A stretch of DNA of 64,000 nucleotides from Synechococcus sp. WH 8020 (lineage in GTDB: Bacteria > Cyanobacteriota > Cyanobacteriia > PCC-6307 > Cyanobiaceae), in the NCBI RefSeq assembly GCF_001040845.1, contig NZ_CP011941.1, positions 2,424,890 through 2,488,889 on the forward strand, written 5' to 3'. The stretch's first letter is position 1, and each line of letters starts with the position of its first letter. The notes beneath the pieces were generated by a model that was not told the DNA's origin, did no database searches, and saw nothing but the letters and a program-made list of their open reading frames with translations. The position numbers and the translations under genes are program-made. This document shows positions 8,483-18,538 of this stretch, one piece after another.

Positions 8483-9235
8483 TTACAGGCGAGGACAAAC
8501 GGTCCTGACTCCCTCCCATTTGATCTGGTCCTCATAAAAACTGAAGCAGCAAGGCAGCACCTCAACCCCTGCTGCCATGGCCTGTCTGAACAGATCCCCG
8601 TAGCGGGGATCTGCGCTGTCGCCCGGCGCGAAGGCGATGACATCCGGCCGGCTCAGGCAGGGAACCAGGACACCTCGTGCATCAGGAAGGAGCGCCGTCA
8701 GTTCCTCCAGGTGTTTTTGGCCCCGTTCCGTGACGGTGTCTGGGAAGAGCGCAACCTCGCCCTGACTCCAGGTGGTGTTTTTCACTTCAACGTAGATGGG
8801 GCGTTGATCGTCGGCGCTGTCGTCTGGAGTAAGCAATAAGTCAATGCGACTTCTGCGATTGAGGCCATAGGGCACTTCGGCGCGGATGGTCTTGATCGGG
8901 CCGAGCTGGTCTTTGAGTCCACCGGCTTCAATCAGGGCCCGAATCAGTTTGTTCGGCAAAGCCGTATTAATGCCAGCCCAGCAGAGCGTTCCGTCACTGC
9001 TTGGGATCTCAGCTTGCTCCCAAGTCCAGGCCAACTTGCGCTTCGGGGAAGGGGCATGGCGCACCCGGACTCTCCCACCGGGATGGAGCACGCCTTTCAT
9101 AGGCCCCGTGTTGGCACAGTGGACCGTGACGACTTGTCCATCGTTGAGCTCCACATCAGCCAGAAAGCGTTTGTAGCGCTTTAGGAGCACACCTTCGCTG
9201 AGGGCTGGAAATTCAAGGATCGACGTACCGGTCAT
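8483..9235 (-). CDS. sfsA: Sugar fermentation stimulation protein SfsA family (DNA-binding nuclease-like fold)
   Basis: 250 residues, typical for SfsA. The N-terminal OB-like part begins with KRYKRFLADVEL and the phrase VHCANTGPMKGVL; the C-terminal nuclease-like core shows YGLNRRSRIDLLL, IYVEVKNTTW with the conserved E-x-K, and FPDTVTERGQKHLEEL. These match the PD-(D/E)xK-related pattern of the family, whose cellular role is not settled. It stands upstream of amt on the same strand with about 130 bases between, and diverges from murJ. Confidence 0.93.
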   Translation of the reverse strand: MTGTSILEFPALSEGVLLKRYKRFLADVELNDGQVVTVHCANTGPMKGVLHPGGRVRVRHAPSPKRKLAWTWEQAEIPSSDGTLCWAGINTALPNKLIRALIEAGGLKDQLGPIKTIRAEVPYGLNRRSRIDLLLTPDDSADDQRPIYVEVKNTTWSQGEVALFPDTVTERGQKHLEELTALLPDARGVLVPCLSRPDVIAFAPGDSADPRYGDLFRQAMAAGVEVLPCCFSFYEDQIKWEGVRTVCPRL

Positions 9236-9315
9236 GGTTGCTGGCTGAATCGGCCCATGGTGGCCTGGCGCAGGGTTGAGAATGCTCGCTCAGAAGGGCT
9301 GTGAAGAGACAACGA

Positions 9316-10923
9316 ATGGCGAGATCTCTCAAGCGCATCGCTTTGGTCGTGACCTACGGCACGTTGCTGAGCAAGGTTGGCGGTTTAGTGCGTCAGTTGG
9401 TGATTGCGGCAGCCTTCGGGGTGGGTGCTGCTTACGACGCTTACAACTACGCCTACGTCCTTCCTGGATTCCTCTTGATCCTGTTGGGAGGGATCAACGG
9501 GCCATTTCATAGCGCCATGGTGAGCGTGCTCAGCCGCCGTCCCAGAGAGGAGGGAGCGCACATTTTGGCCACGTTGAACACGATGGTTAGCGCTCTGCTG
9601 CTGGTGTTAACGATCGTTCTCGTGTTGGCAGCTGATCCATTGATCACGCTCGTCGGCCCTGGCCTTAATCCGGAGTTGCATCGCATAGCCGCGGTGCAAC
9701 TCCAAGTGATGGCTCCCATGGCGCTCTTGGCTGGTCTGATCGGCCTTGGCTTTGGATCGCTCAATGCTGCTGATGAGTTCTGGATCCCGGCGATTTCGCC
9801 GTTGATGTCCAGTCTCGCCCTCATCGTTGGGATCGGTTTGCTCTGGTGGCAGGCGGGATCCGCAATCTCAACTCCCGCTCTCGCGCTCTGGGGAGGGGTG
9901 GTGTTGGCGTTATCCACCCTGGTCGGTGCCTTTCTGCAATGGCTTCTGCAGCTGCCTGCCTTGATGAAGCAAGGACTGGTTCAGTTGCGTCTCGCCTGGG
10001 ATTGGCGCCATCCCGGGGTTCAAGAGGTTTGGCAGGTGATGGGCCCAGCCACCCTGTCGTCGGGAATGTTGCAGATCAATGTGTTTACCGATTTGTTTTT
10101 TGCTTCGGGCTTGCTGGGAGCAGCGGCTGGGCTTGGTTACGCCAATTTGTTGGTTCAAACGCCGCTGGGGTTGATTTCCAATGCTTTGTTGGTGCCGCTG
10201 CTGCCAACCTTTTCCCGTCTCACGGCTGCGCAAGATCGCCCGGAGCTGATTGCTCGAATCCGTCAGGGTTTGATGTTGTCAACGGCGTCGATGCTTCCCC
10301 TTGGGGCCTTGTTTCTGGCTCTCGCCTCACCAATTGTGGCTTTGGTTTACGAACGCGGTGCGTTCAACCAAGGTGCGGTGGAGCTCGTGACGGGCTTGCT
10401 AATGGCCTATGGACTTGGCATGCCGGCCTATCTCGGCCGAGACGTGTTGGTGCGCGTGTTTTACGCCTTGGGCGACGGCACCACACCCTTTCGCCTTTCG
10501 GTCATCGGCATTGGGCTCAATGTGGTGTTCGACTGGGCGCTGGTGGGTGGCCCAACGCCTTGGGGCCCTCAGCTTCCCTTCAATTTCGGTGCAGCGGGGT
10601 TGGTGCTGGCCACCGTTTTGATCAACGTGCTGACCTGCGTCGCCCTCTTGTTGGCCCTGCAGCATCGCCTCAAAGTGTTGCCGTTGAGACGCTGGGGCAT
10701 GGATGGTTTGCGCTTAACGGTTGCAGCCATAGGCGCTGGGATCGTTGCCTGGGGCTTGAGCCAAGGGGTGCGTTGGCCTGTTGATCTTGTGGGCCGCCTC
10801 CTGCAGGTCGGCCTTTCGGGATCTCTGGGGGTTCTGGTGTTTATGGCGTTGGGTCAAGCGTTCAACGTTCAAGAGGTTCGCGAGATCAGCCAAGGCCTGA
10901 CGCGACGCTTCACTCGTCGTTGA
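9316..10923 (+). CDS. murJ: Lipid II flippase MurJ (MviN family)
   Basis: 535 residues from the ATG at 9316 (a GTG at 9301 adds five). It is a polytopic inner-membrane protein of the MOP superfamily that moves lipid-linked peptidoglycan precursor to the periplasmic face. About 14 hydrophobic helices are readable. The N-terminus ARSLKRIALVVTYGTLLSKV, the segment GAAYDAYNYAYVLPGFL and the central ALGDGTTPFRLS match MurJ. The 3' end overlaps a convergent gene by 14 bases. It is divergent from sfsA. Confidence 0.95.
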   Translation: MARSLKRIALVVTYGTLLSKVGGLVRQLVIAAAFGVGAAYDAYNYAYVLPGFLLILLGGINGPFHSAMVSVLSRRPREEGAHILATLNTMVSALLLVLTIVLVLAADPLITLVGPGLNPELHRIAAVQLQVMAPMALLAGLIGLGFGSLNAADEFWIPAISPLMSSLALIVGIGLLWWQAGSAISTPALALWGGVVLALSTLVGAFLQWLLQLPALMKQGLVQLRLAWDWRHPGVQEVWQVMGPATLSSGMLQINVFTDLFFASGLLGAAAGLGYANLLVQTPLGLISNALLVPLLPTFSRLTAAQDRPELIARIRQGLMLSTASMLPLGALFLALASPIVALVYERGAFNQGAVELVTGLLMAYGLGMPAYLGRDVLVRVFYALGDGTTPFRLSVIGIGLNVVFDWALVGGPTPWGPQLPFNFGAAGLVLATVLINVLTCVALLLALQHRLKVLPLRRWGMDGLRLTVAAIGAGIVAWGLSQGVRWPVDLVGRLLQVGLSGSLGVLVFMALGQAFNVQEVREISQGLTRRFTRR

Positions 10924-11188
10924 GACGGACCTCTCGGTCTTCCCGCACCTGGATCGGTAACTCGAGCTGTTGTCGACCAACGAGCTGGGGGCCTTGCACC
11001 GAAAGAATGCGCGCTTCGATTCCAAAGTCGCGAAAGGCTGTTTCCATTTCCTGGATGAGAGCTTTCTCAACCTGGGCTTCGGGATCGACAACCTTCCCGA
11101 TCAAGCGTTCGCCAAGGCGGCCGATCCGTTGCCGGACCACATCGCGGGCGTTGGTGACCTCGATGATCAGCACGGCAGAGTCCAACAA
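10910..11188 (-). CDS. Conserved hypothetical cyanobacterial protein, non-ATG start
   Basis: About 92 residues. There is no ATG in the right place; the frame is open upstream but runs through the preceding gene. TTG at 11188 (AAGG eight to ten bases upstream) or GTG at 11173 are the likely starts. The protein reads as one alpha/beta domain: VLIIEVTNARDVVRQRIGRL, then a helix-rich EALIQEM-like stretch, then VQGPQLVGRQQLELPIQVRE. I do not recognise a named family. It follows the DUF3181 gene by 10 bases and is surely in its operon. The 3' end overlaps murJ. Confidence 0.65.
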   Translation of the reverse strand: MLDSAVLIIEVTNARDVVRQRIGRLGERLIGKVVDPEAQVEKALIQEMETAFRDFGIEARILSVQGPQLVGRQQLELPIQVREDREVRLNDE

Positions 11189-11198
11189 CGTTTCAACC

Positions 11199-11489
11199 TT
11201 ATCGGCAGTGTCCTTCGAGAATCTCCTCGAGGTCCGAAAGTTGAGAGGACGGCAACAGACGTGCCATCGGTAATCGCGCAGTTCCTCCCCCAATCGGCAC
11301 TTGAACGGCCTCCAGCGCTTGTCGTGCAGCCACAACGGCGCCTTGGTCGAGTAGAGCGCTGCATTCAATCGCAAGGGTTTCGGCTAAGCCGGCATCTCCT
11401 AAATACAAGTGCCAGCCAGCCACTTGGATGTAAAGACGGTCCGCCAGTGTTGAGGTGAGGGCGCGTAGATCAGCTGAGTCCAGAGTCAT
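11199..11489 (-). CDS. DUF3181 family protein
   Basis: 96 residues from the ATG at 11489 (an in-frame upstream extension reads like non-coding sequence). The core LADRLYIQVAGWHLYLGDAGLAETLAIECSALL (abbreviated: LYIQVAGWHLYLGDA) matches the small cyanobacterial DUF3181 family by memory. It is a soluble, mostly helical protein of unknown role. It is likely co-transcribed with the downstream 92-residue protein and possibly the upstream two-helix membrane protein, 35 bases away. Confidence 0.8.
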   Translation of the reverse strand: MTLDSADLRALTSTLADRLYIQVAGWHLYLGDAGLAETLAIECSALLDQGAVVAARQALEAVQVPIGGGTARLPMARLLPSSQLSDLEEILEGHCR

Positions 11490-11524
11490 CGTTGTGGAGT
11501 CGGAACGGCTGATTGCATGCTGAC

Positions 11525-11779
11525 TCAGCTCTCGTCTTTGTCTGCGTCTTTGCCAGGGCGGAGTCGGATCACGACCAGCAGGTGAACAATTAACACCCCC
11601 AACCAAGCTTCACTCCACAGGTCGAGGTGGCTCCAGGGGTGACGCATCTCTTGCACAAACCAGAGGCCGCTATTGACAGCGGCAAATCCACCGGCGTGGA
11701 GGCAGAAATTAACCACCCTGTTGAAATGCCGATAGGTGGCATTGTTCGGATCGGCGGGTCCGTACCAGCGGAGCGGCAT
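11525..11779 (-). CDS. Two-helix (2TM) small membrane protein
   Basis: 84 residues with two membrane helices at about 22-42 and 55-72, joined by a short loop MRHPWSHLDLWSEAW. The arrangement HFNRVVNFCLHAGGFAAVNSG followed by GVLIVHLLVV fits the 2TM domain family found in many cyanobacteria. No enzymatic motif. The C-terminus is charged (GKDADKDES). It is first in a run of three small minus-strand genes. Confidence 0.8.
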   Translation of the reverse strand: MPLRWYGPADPNNATYRHFNRVVNFCLHAGGFAAVNSGLWFVQEMRHPWSHLDLWSEAWLGVLIVHLLVVIRLRPGKDADKDES

Positions 11780-11874
11780 GGGAGATGACCCTCGTGACTT
11801 CTTTGATTTTGACGTGTTGTGATGGCCACTGGTTGACGAAGGGTGCCTCGATACGGTCAGATGGTGGCTTCCAA

Positions 11875-11948
11875 GCGCTTGTAGCTCAGCGGATTAGAGC
11901 ATCTGACTACGGATCAGAGGGTCGGGAGTTCGAATCTCTCCAGGCGCG
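11875..11948 (+). tRNA. tRNA-Arg (anticodon ACG)
   Basis: 74 bases with a 7-pair acceptor stem GCGCTTG/CAGGCGC (one G-T), D arm GCTC..GAGC, anticodon stem TCTGA/TCAGA with loop CTACGGA, and TTCGAAT in the T loop. The anticodon ACG reads CGN arginine codons after A34 deamination. CCA is not encoded. A terminator follows directly. Confidence 0.96.
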
Positions 11949-11956
11949 CTTTTGAA

Positions 11957-11983
11957 AACTGCCAACAAGGCAGTTTTTTTTTG
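11957..11983 (+). terminator. Rho-independent terminator after tRNA-Arg
   Basis: AACTGCC (11957-11963), loop AACAA, GGCAGTT (11969-11975), followed by a run of T to about 11982. It separates the tRNA from glyA. Confidence 0.9.
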
Positions 11984-12042
11984 AAGATTCGTATGTTGAA
12001 GGGACCTCTTCCCTACGATTCGTGCATTGAAATTTGAAACGC

Positions 12043-13332
12043 ATGACAGATCGCTCCGCAGCCCCGATTAATGCATCGTTGAAGGCTGCAGACCCTGCCA
12101 TTGCTGGTTTGATCGATCAAGAGCAGATGCGTCAGGAGACACATCTTGAGTTGATTGCATCGGAGAACTTCACCTCCAAGGCGGTGATGGAGGCTCAGGG
12201 ATCGGTTCTCACCAATAAATACGCCGAGGGGTTGCCCCATAAGCGTTATTACGGCGGCTGTGAGCACGTGGATGCGATCGAAGAATTGGCAATCACGCGG
12301 GCCAAGGAGCTCTTTGATGCGGCTTGGGCGAATGTTCAGCCCCATAGCGGCGCTCAGGCGAACTTCGCTGTGTTTCTTGCCTTGCTTCAGCCCGGTGACA
12401 CGATTCTTGGGATGGACCTCAGCCATGGGGGGCATCTCACCCATGGCTCACCGGTGAATGTCAGTGGCAAGTGGTTCAACGTGGTTCAGTACGGCGTTGA
12501 CAAAGAGACTCAGCGCCTCGACATGGAGGCCATCCGCAAGTTGGCTCTTGAGCACAAGCCCAAGCTGATAATTTGTGGATACTCGGCTTACCCGCGCTCG
12601 ATTGACTTCGCCGCGTTCCGTTCCATTGCGGATGAAGTGGGTGCCTACCTGTTGGCAGACATGGCCCATATCGCCGGCCTCGTGGCGGCTGGAGTGCATG
12701 CAAGTCCAGTCCCTCACTGTGATGTTGTGACCACGACCACGCACAAAACCCTGCGCGGCCCCCGTGGTGGCTTGATCCTGTGTCGCGATGCAGAGTTCGC
12801 GCGTCGATTTGACAAGGCGGTCTTTCCAGGGTCGCAAGGTGGACCGCTTGAACACGTGATTGCAGCCAAAGCTGTGGCGTTCGGCGAAGCGTTGCAGCCT
12901 GATTTCAAGGCCTATAGCCGTCAGGTTGTTGCCAATGCTCAGTCCCTTGCGGCCCGTCTTCAGGAGCGAAAGATTGATGTGGTGAGTGGTGGGACCGATA
13001 ACCATGTGGTGCTTTTGGATTTGCGCAGCATCGGGATGACCGGCAAGGTGGCTGATCTGTTGGTGAGTGATGTGCACATCACAGCCAACAAGAACACGGT
13101 TCCCTTTGATCCGGAGTCCCCTTTCGTGACGAGTGGTTTGCGTTTGGGAACGGCTGCTCTCACCACCCGTGGCTTCGACGAGCAGGCCTTTCAAGAGGTT
13201 GCTGATGTGATCGCTGATCGCCTTCAGAACCCTGAAGATGACGCCATTCAGGCGCGTTGTTTGGAGCGAGTTAGTGATCTTTGCAAGCGGTTTCCGCTCT
13301 ATGCCCCGGCTTTGGAACCGGCTCTCGCTTGA
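12043..13332 (+). CDS. glyA: Serine hydroxymethyltransferase
   Basis: 429 residues from the ATG at 12043; a TTG at 12034 adds three. PLP enzyme that interconverts serine and glycine with tetrahydrofolate and supplies one-carbon units. Landmarks are [10 protein letters not shown] (36-45), [16 protein letters not shown], the folate/PLP region [12 protein letters not shown] (206-217) and the Schiff-base lysine K235 in [14 protein letters not shown]. Length and all catalytic residues are normal. It has its own promoter space after the tRNA-Arg terminator. Confidence 0.97.
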   Translation: MTDRSAAPINASLKAADPAIAGLIDQEQMRQETHLELIASENFTSKAVMEAQGSVLTNKYAEGLPHKRYYGGCEHVDAIEELAITRAKELFDAAWANVQPHSGAQANFAVFLALLQPGDTILGMDLSHGGHLTHGSPVNVSGKWFNVVQYGVDKETQRLDMEAIRKLALEHKPKLIICGYSAYPRSIDFAAFRSIADEVGAYLLADMAHIAGLVAAGVHASPVPHCDVVTTTTHKTLRGPRGGLILCRDAEFARRFDKAVFPGSQGGPLEHVIAAKAVAFGEALQPDFKAYSRQVVANAQSLAARLQERKIDVVSGGTDNHVVLLDLRSIGMTGKVADLLVSDVHITANKNTVPFDPESPFVTSGLRLGTAALTTRGFDEQAFQEVADVIADRLQNPEDDAIQARCLERVSDLCKRFPLYAPALEPALA

Positions 13333-13421
13333 GGGTCTTAAGCGGCGTGTCCTTCAGCTTTTTTCTGCCTAAGATTCGCTTCTAAAAGATCCTGTTTGGT
13401 GACCTTTCGCCGGAGTTTTTT

Positions 13422-14546
13422 GTGACGTTCGCGAGTACTCCTCTCGCAGTCGCTTCGGCGAGTCTGGTGGCCGCTGCTGTCATTACAACGCTGCTCGTCC
13501 CCCTAGTCCGCGGGCTGGGTTTGAGATTAGGTCTCACGGATCAGCCCGATTCGCGTAAACAGCACACCACCCCCATGGTGCGATTGGGGGGCATCGCCCT
13601 CGTGCTGGGTTTCTGTTTGTCCCTTGGGGTGACGTGGTGGATGGGTGGGTTTGGCCTGTTGGCTCCGGCCCGTGATCAGCTGATCTGGACCACGCTTGCG
13701 GGGTCTCTCTGCTTTTTCTTCATCGGTCTTGCTGACGATCTATTCGCCCTGTCACCTTGGCCGCGCTTGGCGGGTCAGATCGCTGTTTCGGTGGTGGTTT
13801 GGTCTCAGGGTGTTCGGATTGGAGCGATTGATCTGCCCTGGTTAGCAAGCAGCTCTGAAGCCTTGCTGCTTCCTGATTTTCTCAGCTTGGTCGCCACAGT
13901 GATTTGGCTGGTGGGGATCACCAATGCGATCAACTGGCTCGACGGTCTTGATGGTTTGGCCGCAGGTGTTGCTGGGATCGCAGCGATTGGCTTGGTGTCG
14001 GTCAGTTTTTCGCTCCATCAGCCGGCGGCGGCTTTTCTTGCTGCAGCGTTAGCTGGAAGTTGTCTTGGCTTCCTCCGCCACAACTTCAATCCAGCGCGCA
14101 TTTTTATGGGTGATGGCGGATCGTATTTCTTAGGGTTCACCCTGGCCGCCGTCAGCATTGTGGGCCCGGCGAAAGGGTTGACAACGGTGAGCCTGTTGCT
14201 GCCGTTGTTGATTCTTTCGCTGCCCTTGGCCGATATGTCGGCTGTGATCATGGGGCGTCTCAGCGATGGTCACTCTCCTTTTTATCCAGATCGTCGCCAT
14301 CTCCATCACCGCCTTCTTCGTGCTGGCTTTAGCCATCGACGCACGGTCGTTTTGATCTACGTTTTCACGCAGTGGTTGGCGTCGTTGGCCATGGTGGTGG
14401 CCAACGTGGAAATGCGTTTTCTTTGGCTTGGGCTTGCGACGGCGATCCTTGTTGCCACGGTGGTGACCATCAATCGACAGCGTCATCTCGAAGCGGCGAT
14501 TAAACCTTCACATCTCGACCCGTCAGCCCCTGACCGCCATGGCTGA
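13422..14546 (+). CDS. Polyprenyl-phosphate sugar-1-phosphate transferase (WecA/TagO/MraY-like, GT4 membrane family)
   Basis: 374 residues starting from GTG at 13422. A polytopic inner-membrane enzyme with about 10-11 helices that would transfer a sugar-1-phosphate (probably GlcNAc-1-P) from UDP-sugar to undecaprenyl phosphate, starting a surface polysaccharide or glycolipid. The motifs are present: [18 protein letters not shown], the metal-binding [47 protein letters not shown] and the loop [13 protein letters not shown]. It overlaps cinA by 8 bases, so the two are likely translated together. The exact sugar donor cannot be told from sequence. Confidence 0.92.
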   Translation: MTFASTPLAVASASLVAAAVITTLLVPLVRGLGLRLGLTDQPDSRKQHTTPMVRLGGIALVLGFCLSLGVTWWMGGFGLLAPARDQLIWTTLAGSLCFFFIGLADDLFALSPWPRLAGQIAVSVVVWSQGVRIGAIDLPWLASSSEALLLPDFLSLVATVIWLVGITNAINWLDGLDGLAAGVAGIAAIGLVSVSFSLHQPAAAFLAAALAGSCLGFLRHNFNPARIFMGDGGSYFLGFTLAAVSIVGPAKGLTTVSLLLPLLILSLPLADMSAVIMGRLSDGHSPFYPDRRHLHHRLLRAGFSHRRTVVLIYVFTQWLASLAMVVANVEMRFLWLGLATAILVATVVTINRQRHLEAAIKPSHLDPSAPDRHG

Positions 14547-15861
14547 TCGCTTGGAGCGCTCTGGTGTTGAGATTCTCTGTGTTGGGACGGAGCTCCTGCT
14601 TGGCAACATCCTCAACGGCAATGCCCGTTGGCTGTCCGAGGAGCTTGCCTCTCTTGGCCTCCCTCATTTTCGCCAAACCGTTGTGGGCGACAACCGCGAT
14701 CGTTTGATTGCCCTGATTCAGGAGATTGCGCAACGCTCCAGCGTGTTGATCGTGACCGGTGGGCTTGGACCAACCCCCGATGATCTCACCACGGAGGCAA
14801 TTGCAGCTGCGTTTTCTGTTCCTTTGAAAGAGCGAGCCGACGTTTGGTCTGACATTGAAGAGAAAGCCCGTAGCCGCGGTCGCACCCCTGGCCCTGAAAC
14901 CCGTCGTCAGGCGCTCTTGCCTGTTGGCGCTGAGGTTTTATGGAATCCAACGGGAACAGCTCCCGGCATGATTTGGACCCCGGTACCTGGATTCACCTTG
15001 CTCACGTTTCCTGGAGTACCCAGTGAGATGAAAGCGATGTGGAAGGCCACGGCCGCGCCCTGGTTTCGCTCGTCTGGGCTTTCCCAAGGTGTGTTTGTGA
15101 GCCGTTTGCTGCATTTCTGGGGAATCGGCGAATCCACGTTGGCCGAACAGGTGGCTGATCTGCTGGAAGGGGACAACCCCACCGTTGCGCCCTATGCCGG
15201 CCGCGGCGAGGTGAAGCTCAGGATTACGGCTTGTGCAGATGAGCCTTCGAAGGCTTGGGTGCTGGTGGATCAAACCGAGCAGGCGTTGCGCCAGCGCACG
15301 GGCAACCTTTGCTTTGGCGTGGATCAAGATTCGCTCGCCTCTGTTGTGTTGAAGCGGCTTGGGCAAGCTGGTCAAACTCTGTCTGTGGCGGAATCCTGCA
15401 CGGGTGGAGGGTTAGGCGCTCAGCTCACAGCGGTGCCTGGAGCGTCTTCCGTGATGCTTGGCGGGGTGATCTCCTATGCCAATGCCGTCAAGCGTGATCT
15501 GTTATCCGTGCCTGAACCGCTGCTCGAGCAGCACGGTGCCGTGAGTGCGCCAGTGGCCGAGGCGATGGCGCTGGGTGTGCGTCGTCTTACCGGATCGGAT
15601 TGGGCGCTTTCGATTACGGGAATCGCTGGCCCTGATGGCGGGACTCTGGATAAGCCCGTGGGGTTGGTGTTTGTTGGTGTTGCTGGGCCGGATGGATGCA
15701 GCAGTGAGATGTTGCGCTTGGGGTCCACTCGGGGTCGGGAGTGGATTCGTACTGTGAGCGCGGGAGAGGTTTTGAATTGTCTTCGCTTGCGTTTGCTGGC
15801 TGACGCTTCGGAGGGTGAGGAGAAAGAAGGCTCAAAGGCGAGATTGAGTGGATTGGATTGA
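14539..15861 (+). CDS. cinA: CinA family protein (competence/damage-inducible; NMN deamidase-type)
   Basis: 440 residues, full two-domain form. The N-terminal MoaB/MogA-like COG1058 domain (about 10-180) shows [17 protein letters not shown] and [16 protein letters not shown]. The C-terminal deamidase domain (about 275-430) has [21 protein letters not shown] and [20 protein letters not shown]. Known members hydrolyse NMN to NaMN and some ADP-ribose compounds in pyridine-nucleotide recycling. ATG at 14539 overlaps the previous gene. The order cinA-leuC-leuD is familiar from marine picocyanobacteria. Confidence 0.95.
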   Translation: MADRLERSGVEILCVGTELLLGNILNGNARWLSEELASLGLPHFRQTVVGDNRDRLIALIQEIAQRSSVLIVTGGLGPTPDDLTTEAIAAAFSVPLKERADVWSDIEEKARSRGRTPGPETRRQALLPVGAEVLWNPTGTAPGMIWTPVPGFTLLTFPGVPSEMKAMWKATAAPWFRSSGLSQGVFVSRLLHFWGIGESTLAEQVADLLEGDNPTVAPYAGRGEVKLRITACADEPSKAWVLVDQTEQALRQRTGNLCFGVDQDSLASVVLKRLGQAGQTLSVAESCTGGGLGAQLTAVPGASSVMLGGVISYANAVKRDLLSVPEPLLEQHGAVSAPVAEAMALGVRRLTGSDWALSITGIAGPDGGTLDKPVGLVFVGVAGPDGCSSEMLRLGSTRGREWIRTVSAGEVLNCLRLRLLADASEGEEKEGSKARLSGLD

Positions 15862-15905
15862 ACGCCGTTTGCCTTTAGGGTTTTTGAGTGAATTGTCGAG
15901 TGGGA

Positions 15906-17312
15906 ATGAGCAGCGGAACCCTGTACGACAAAGTTTGGGATCTTCATCGCGTTGCGGAACTCTCTGGTGGCTCCACCCAACTGTTGATTGGGTTACATCT
16001 GATCCACGAAGTCACGAGCCCTCAGGCTTTTGTTGCCCTTGAAGACAAGGGGTTGAGGGTGCGTTGTCCGGAGCGAACGGTGGCGACCGTAGACCACATC
16101 GTTCCCACCACCAATCAGGCCAGGCCCTTTGCTGATCCGTTGGCGGAGGAGATGCTCAGCACCCTGGAGCGCAATTGCAGCAAGCATGGAATCGTGCTCA
16201 ATGGAATTGGCAGTGGCCGTCAAGGAATCGTGCATGTGATTGCGCCGGAGTTGGGATTGACGCAGCCCGGTATGACGGTGGCCTGCGGGGATTCGCACAC
16301 GTCAACCCACGGAGCCTTTGGGGCAATCGCCTTTGGCATTGGCACGTCTCAGGTTCGAGATGTGCTGGCTAGCCAAAGCTTGGCGATGAACAAACTCAAG
16401 GTTCGTCGGCTTTGGTTTGACAATCAGCTGAGCCCCGGGGTGTTTGCCAAAGATTTGATCCTGCATGTCATTCGTTCGCTTGGGGTCAAGGCTGGAGTTG
16501 GCCATGCCTACGAGTTCGCTGGACCGGCGATCGATGCGCTGTCGATGGAAGAGCGGATGACCCTCTGCAACATGGCAATTGAGGGGGGAGCCCGCTGCGG
16601 CTACGTCAATCCCGATCAGACGACCTTTGACTACTTGGAGGGCCGTCCTTCCGCACCGCGTGGTGAAGCCTGGAACCGGGCGACGCGTTGGTGGCGTTCC
16701 CTGGCATCGAATGCCGATGCCGTCTTTGATGACGAGCTGCGATTTGATGCCGCAACGATTGCCCCAACGGTGACCTGGGGGATTACTCCAGGTCAGGGGA
16801 TCGGCGTGGATGAGCAGGTCCCAACGCCTGAGCAACTGGATCTTGCTGATCGACCGATCGCGGAAGAGGCCTACCGCTACATGGATTTAACACCTGGCCA
16901 GGCCATTGCCGGCGTGCCGGTGGATGTTTGCTTTATCGGCAGTTGCACCAATGGTCGCCTCAGTGATCTCAAGGCGGCAGCCGACATAGCAAGGGGGAGG
17001 CAGGTGGCTGATGGGATCAAGGCCTTTGTGGTACCGGGCTCCGAGCAGGTGGCTCGTGCTGCAGAGGCTGAAGGCCTGGATCAAGTGTTTCGCGATGCGG
17101 GCTTTGAGTGGCGTGAGCCTGGCTGCTCGATGTGTCTCGCGATGAATCCTGATCGTCTTGAGGGGAGGCAGATCAGTGCGAGCTCCAGCAACCGGAACTT
17201 CAAGGGGCGCCAGGGATCTGCCAGCGGTCGCACGTTGCTGATGAGCCCTGCCATGGTTGCCGCCGCTGCGGTGACCGGTCATGTCAGCGATGTTCGCTCG
17301 CTCGAGACCTGA
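15906..17312 (+). CDS. leuC: 3-isopropylmalate dehydratase, large subunit
   Basis: 468 residues from ATG at 15906 ([14 protein letters not shown]); an upstream GTG at 15888 is less likely. Aconitase-superfamily enzyme with a [4Fe-4S] cluster that isomerises 2- to 3-isopropylmalate in leucine synthesis. Cluster ligands are in IGSCTNGR and in [12 protein letters not shown]; the motifs ATVDHIVPT and [13 protein letters not shown] are intact. It works with LeuD, whose gene starts 68 bases downstream on the same strand. Confidence 0.97.
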   Translation: MSSGTLYDKVWDLHRVAELSGGSTQLLIGLHLIHEVTSPQAFVALEDKGLRVRCPERTVATVDHIVPTTNQARPFADPLAEEMLSTLERNCSKHGIVLNGIGSGRQGIVHVIAPELGLTQPGMTVACGDSHTSTHGAFGAIAFGIGTSQVRDVLASQSLAMNKLKVRRLWFDNQLSPGVFAKDLILHVIRSLGVKAGVGHAYEFAGPAIDALSMEERMTLCNMAIEGGARCGYVNPDQTTFDYLEGRPSAPRGEAWNRATRWWRSLASNADAVFDDELRFDAATIAPTVTWGITPGQGIGVDEQVPTPEQLDLADRPIAEEAYRYMDLTPGQAIAGVPVDVCFIGSCTNGRLSDLKAAADIARGRQVADGIKAFVVPGSEQVARAAEAEGLDQVFRDAGFEWREPGCSMCLAMNPDRLEGRQISASSSNRNFKGRQGSASGRTLLMSPAMVAAAAVTGHVSDVRSLET

Positions 17313-17380
17313 TCTTTGGCTGCCTCGTTCCGCGCCCTTTTGAGTGCTTTTGGTTGTTGTTTTATTCCTCTTGATCCTTC

Positions 17381-18016
17381 ATGACGCAGACCCACGATTT
17401 TCCTCAAGGCCTGATTACCAAGATTGAAGGCCGCGCCCTTGTTTTGCGGGGTGATGACATCGATACCGATCGGATTATTCCGGCTCGATTTCTGAAATGC
17501 GTGAGTTTTGAAGCACTCGGAGCTCAGGCCTTCGCTGACGATCGAAAGGAGCTCGAAGGACGCCATCCCTTTGACCTTCCTGCGCATCAGGGGGCCTCGA
17601 TTTTGGTGGTCAATGACAACTTCGGTTGTGGATCGAGTCGTGAACATGCCCCTCAAGCCTTGATGAGGTGGGGGATCCGGGCCCTGATTGGGGTGAGTTT
17701 TGCGGAAATTTTTTACGGCAATTGTTTGGCATTAGGAATCCCTTGTGCAAAGGCCAGTCAGGACGAGGTGCGAGCTTTGCAAGATGCAATGGCCCAAGAC
17801 CCTGCTGCAACCTGGACCGTCGATCTGGAGACTTCGAGTTGCAGCAGTGCTCTAGGGCATTGGTCGATAGACGTGGATCCAGGCCCCCTCGACATGCTCC
17901 TTTCCGGCCGTTGGGATGCAACGGGGCAGCTTTTGGCTCGGGATGCTGAGCTGCAGAGCACGCTCGATCGTCTTCCTTACTTGAACGGGTTTTGCACGGA
18001 TACGGCAGACACTTGA
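17381..18016 (+). CDS. leuD: 3-isopropylmalate dehydratase, small subunit
   Basis: 211 residues, normal length. It is the swivelling-domain partner of LeuC. Diagnostic sequences are GDDIDTDRIIPARFL near residues 27-41 and NDNFGCGSSREHAPQAL in the middle, followed by FAEIFYGNCLALGIP. The last 35 residues are a variable tail. It is co-directional with leuC and is followed 36 bases later by a pentapeptide-repeat gene. Confidence 0.97.
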   Translation: MTQTHDFPQGLITKIEGRALVLRGDDIDTDRIIPARFLKCVSFEALGAQAFADDRKELEGRHPFDLPAHQGASILVVNDNFGCGSSREHAPQALMRWGIRALIGVSFAEIFYGNCLALGIPCAKASQDEVRALQDAMAQDPAATWTVDLETSSCSSALGHWSIDVDPGPLDMLLSGRWDATGQLLARDAELQSTLDRLPYLNGFCTDTADT

Positions 18017-18052
18017 TTTAGTGTCTATGAAGGAAGAAGCGGCATCGGCGTG

Positions 18053-18526
18053 ATGACAGTCCTTCTCAAGCGCATCTGGATTGCTTTTGGCTCGATGGCC
18101 CTGATGCTTGGCCCTTCAGCGGTTGAGGCAGGCTCAGTGACAGTGATTGCAGTTGAGCCTTTTGGTACACCGCTGGAACGCTTGCTTGAGAGTGGCGCTT
18201 GTCAGGGATGTGATTTACGTGATGCGGATCTACGCGGACGCCATCTGATCGGGGCTGATTTGCGTGATGCTGATTTGCGCGGGGCACAGCTCAATGGGGT
18301 CAATCTTGAAGGTGCCGATTTGAGCGGTGCCAGGCTTGATGGTGCTCGCTTACAGGGAGCGATGTTGAGCAATGCTGACCTCTCAGGCACTGATCTCCGC
18401 CATGCCGACCTACGAGGTTCGGTTGTGATCAATGCCTATGCGCCTGGAGTGCAAACGGAGGGAATGAAGTTTGCAGGTTCGGACCTCACAGGAAGCCATT
18501 TGATTTATGGCGGTGGACCTGATTAA
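18053..18526 (+). CDS. Secreted pentapeptide-repeat protein
   Basis: 157 residues from ATG at 18053 (GTG at 18050 also possible). An N-terminal signal peptide (basic LLKR, hydrophobic IWIAFGSMALMLG, likely cut after VEAG) suggests a lumenal or periplasmic location. From about residue 52 it holds some fourteen A(D/N)LXX-type five-residue units such as CDLRDADLRGRHL and GADLSGARLDGARL, which fold as a right-handed beta-helix. Two cysteines flank the first repeat (CQGC). No catalytic residues are evident. It converges on the DUF3769 gene with 12 bases between stops. Confidence 0.9.
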   Translation: MTVLLKRIWIAFGSMALMLGPSAVEAGSVTVIAVEPFGTPLERLLESGACQGCDLRDADLRGRHLIGADLRDADLRGAQLNGVNLEGADLSGARLDGARLQGAMLSNADLSGTDLRHADLRGSVVINAYAPGVQTEGMKFAGSDLTGSHLIYGGGPD

Positions 18527-18538
18527 TCAAGAGCTTGA

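Noticed and set aside
9846-10784. 312-residue plus-strand open frame inside murJ
   Set aside because: Shadow frame of murJ; composition is Gly/Arg/Cys/His-rich and lacks domain motifs.
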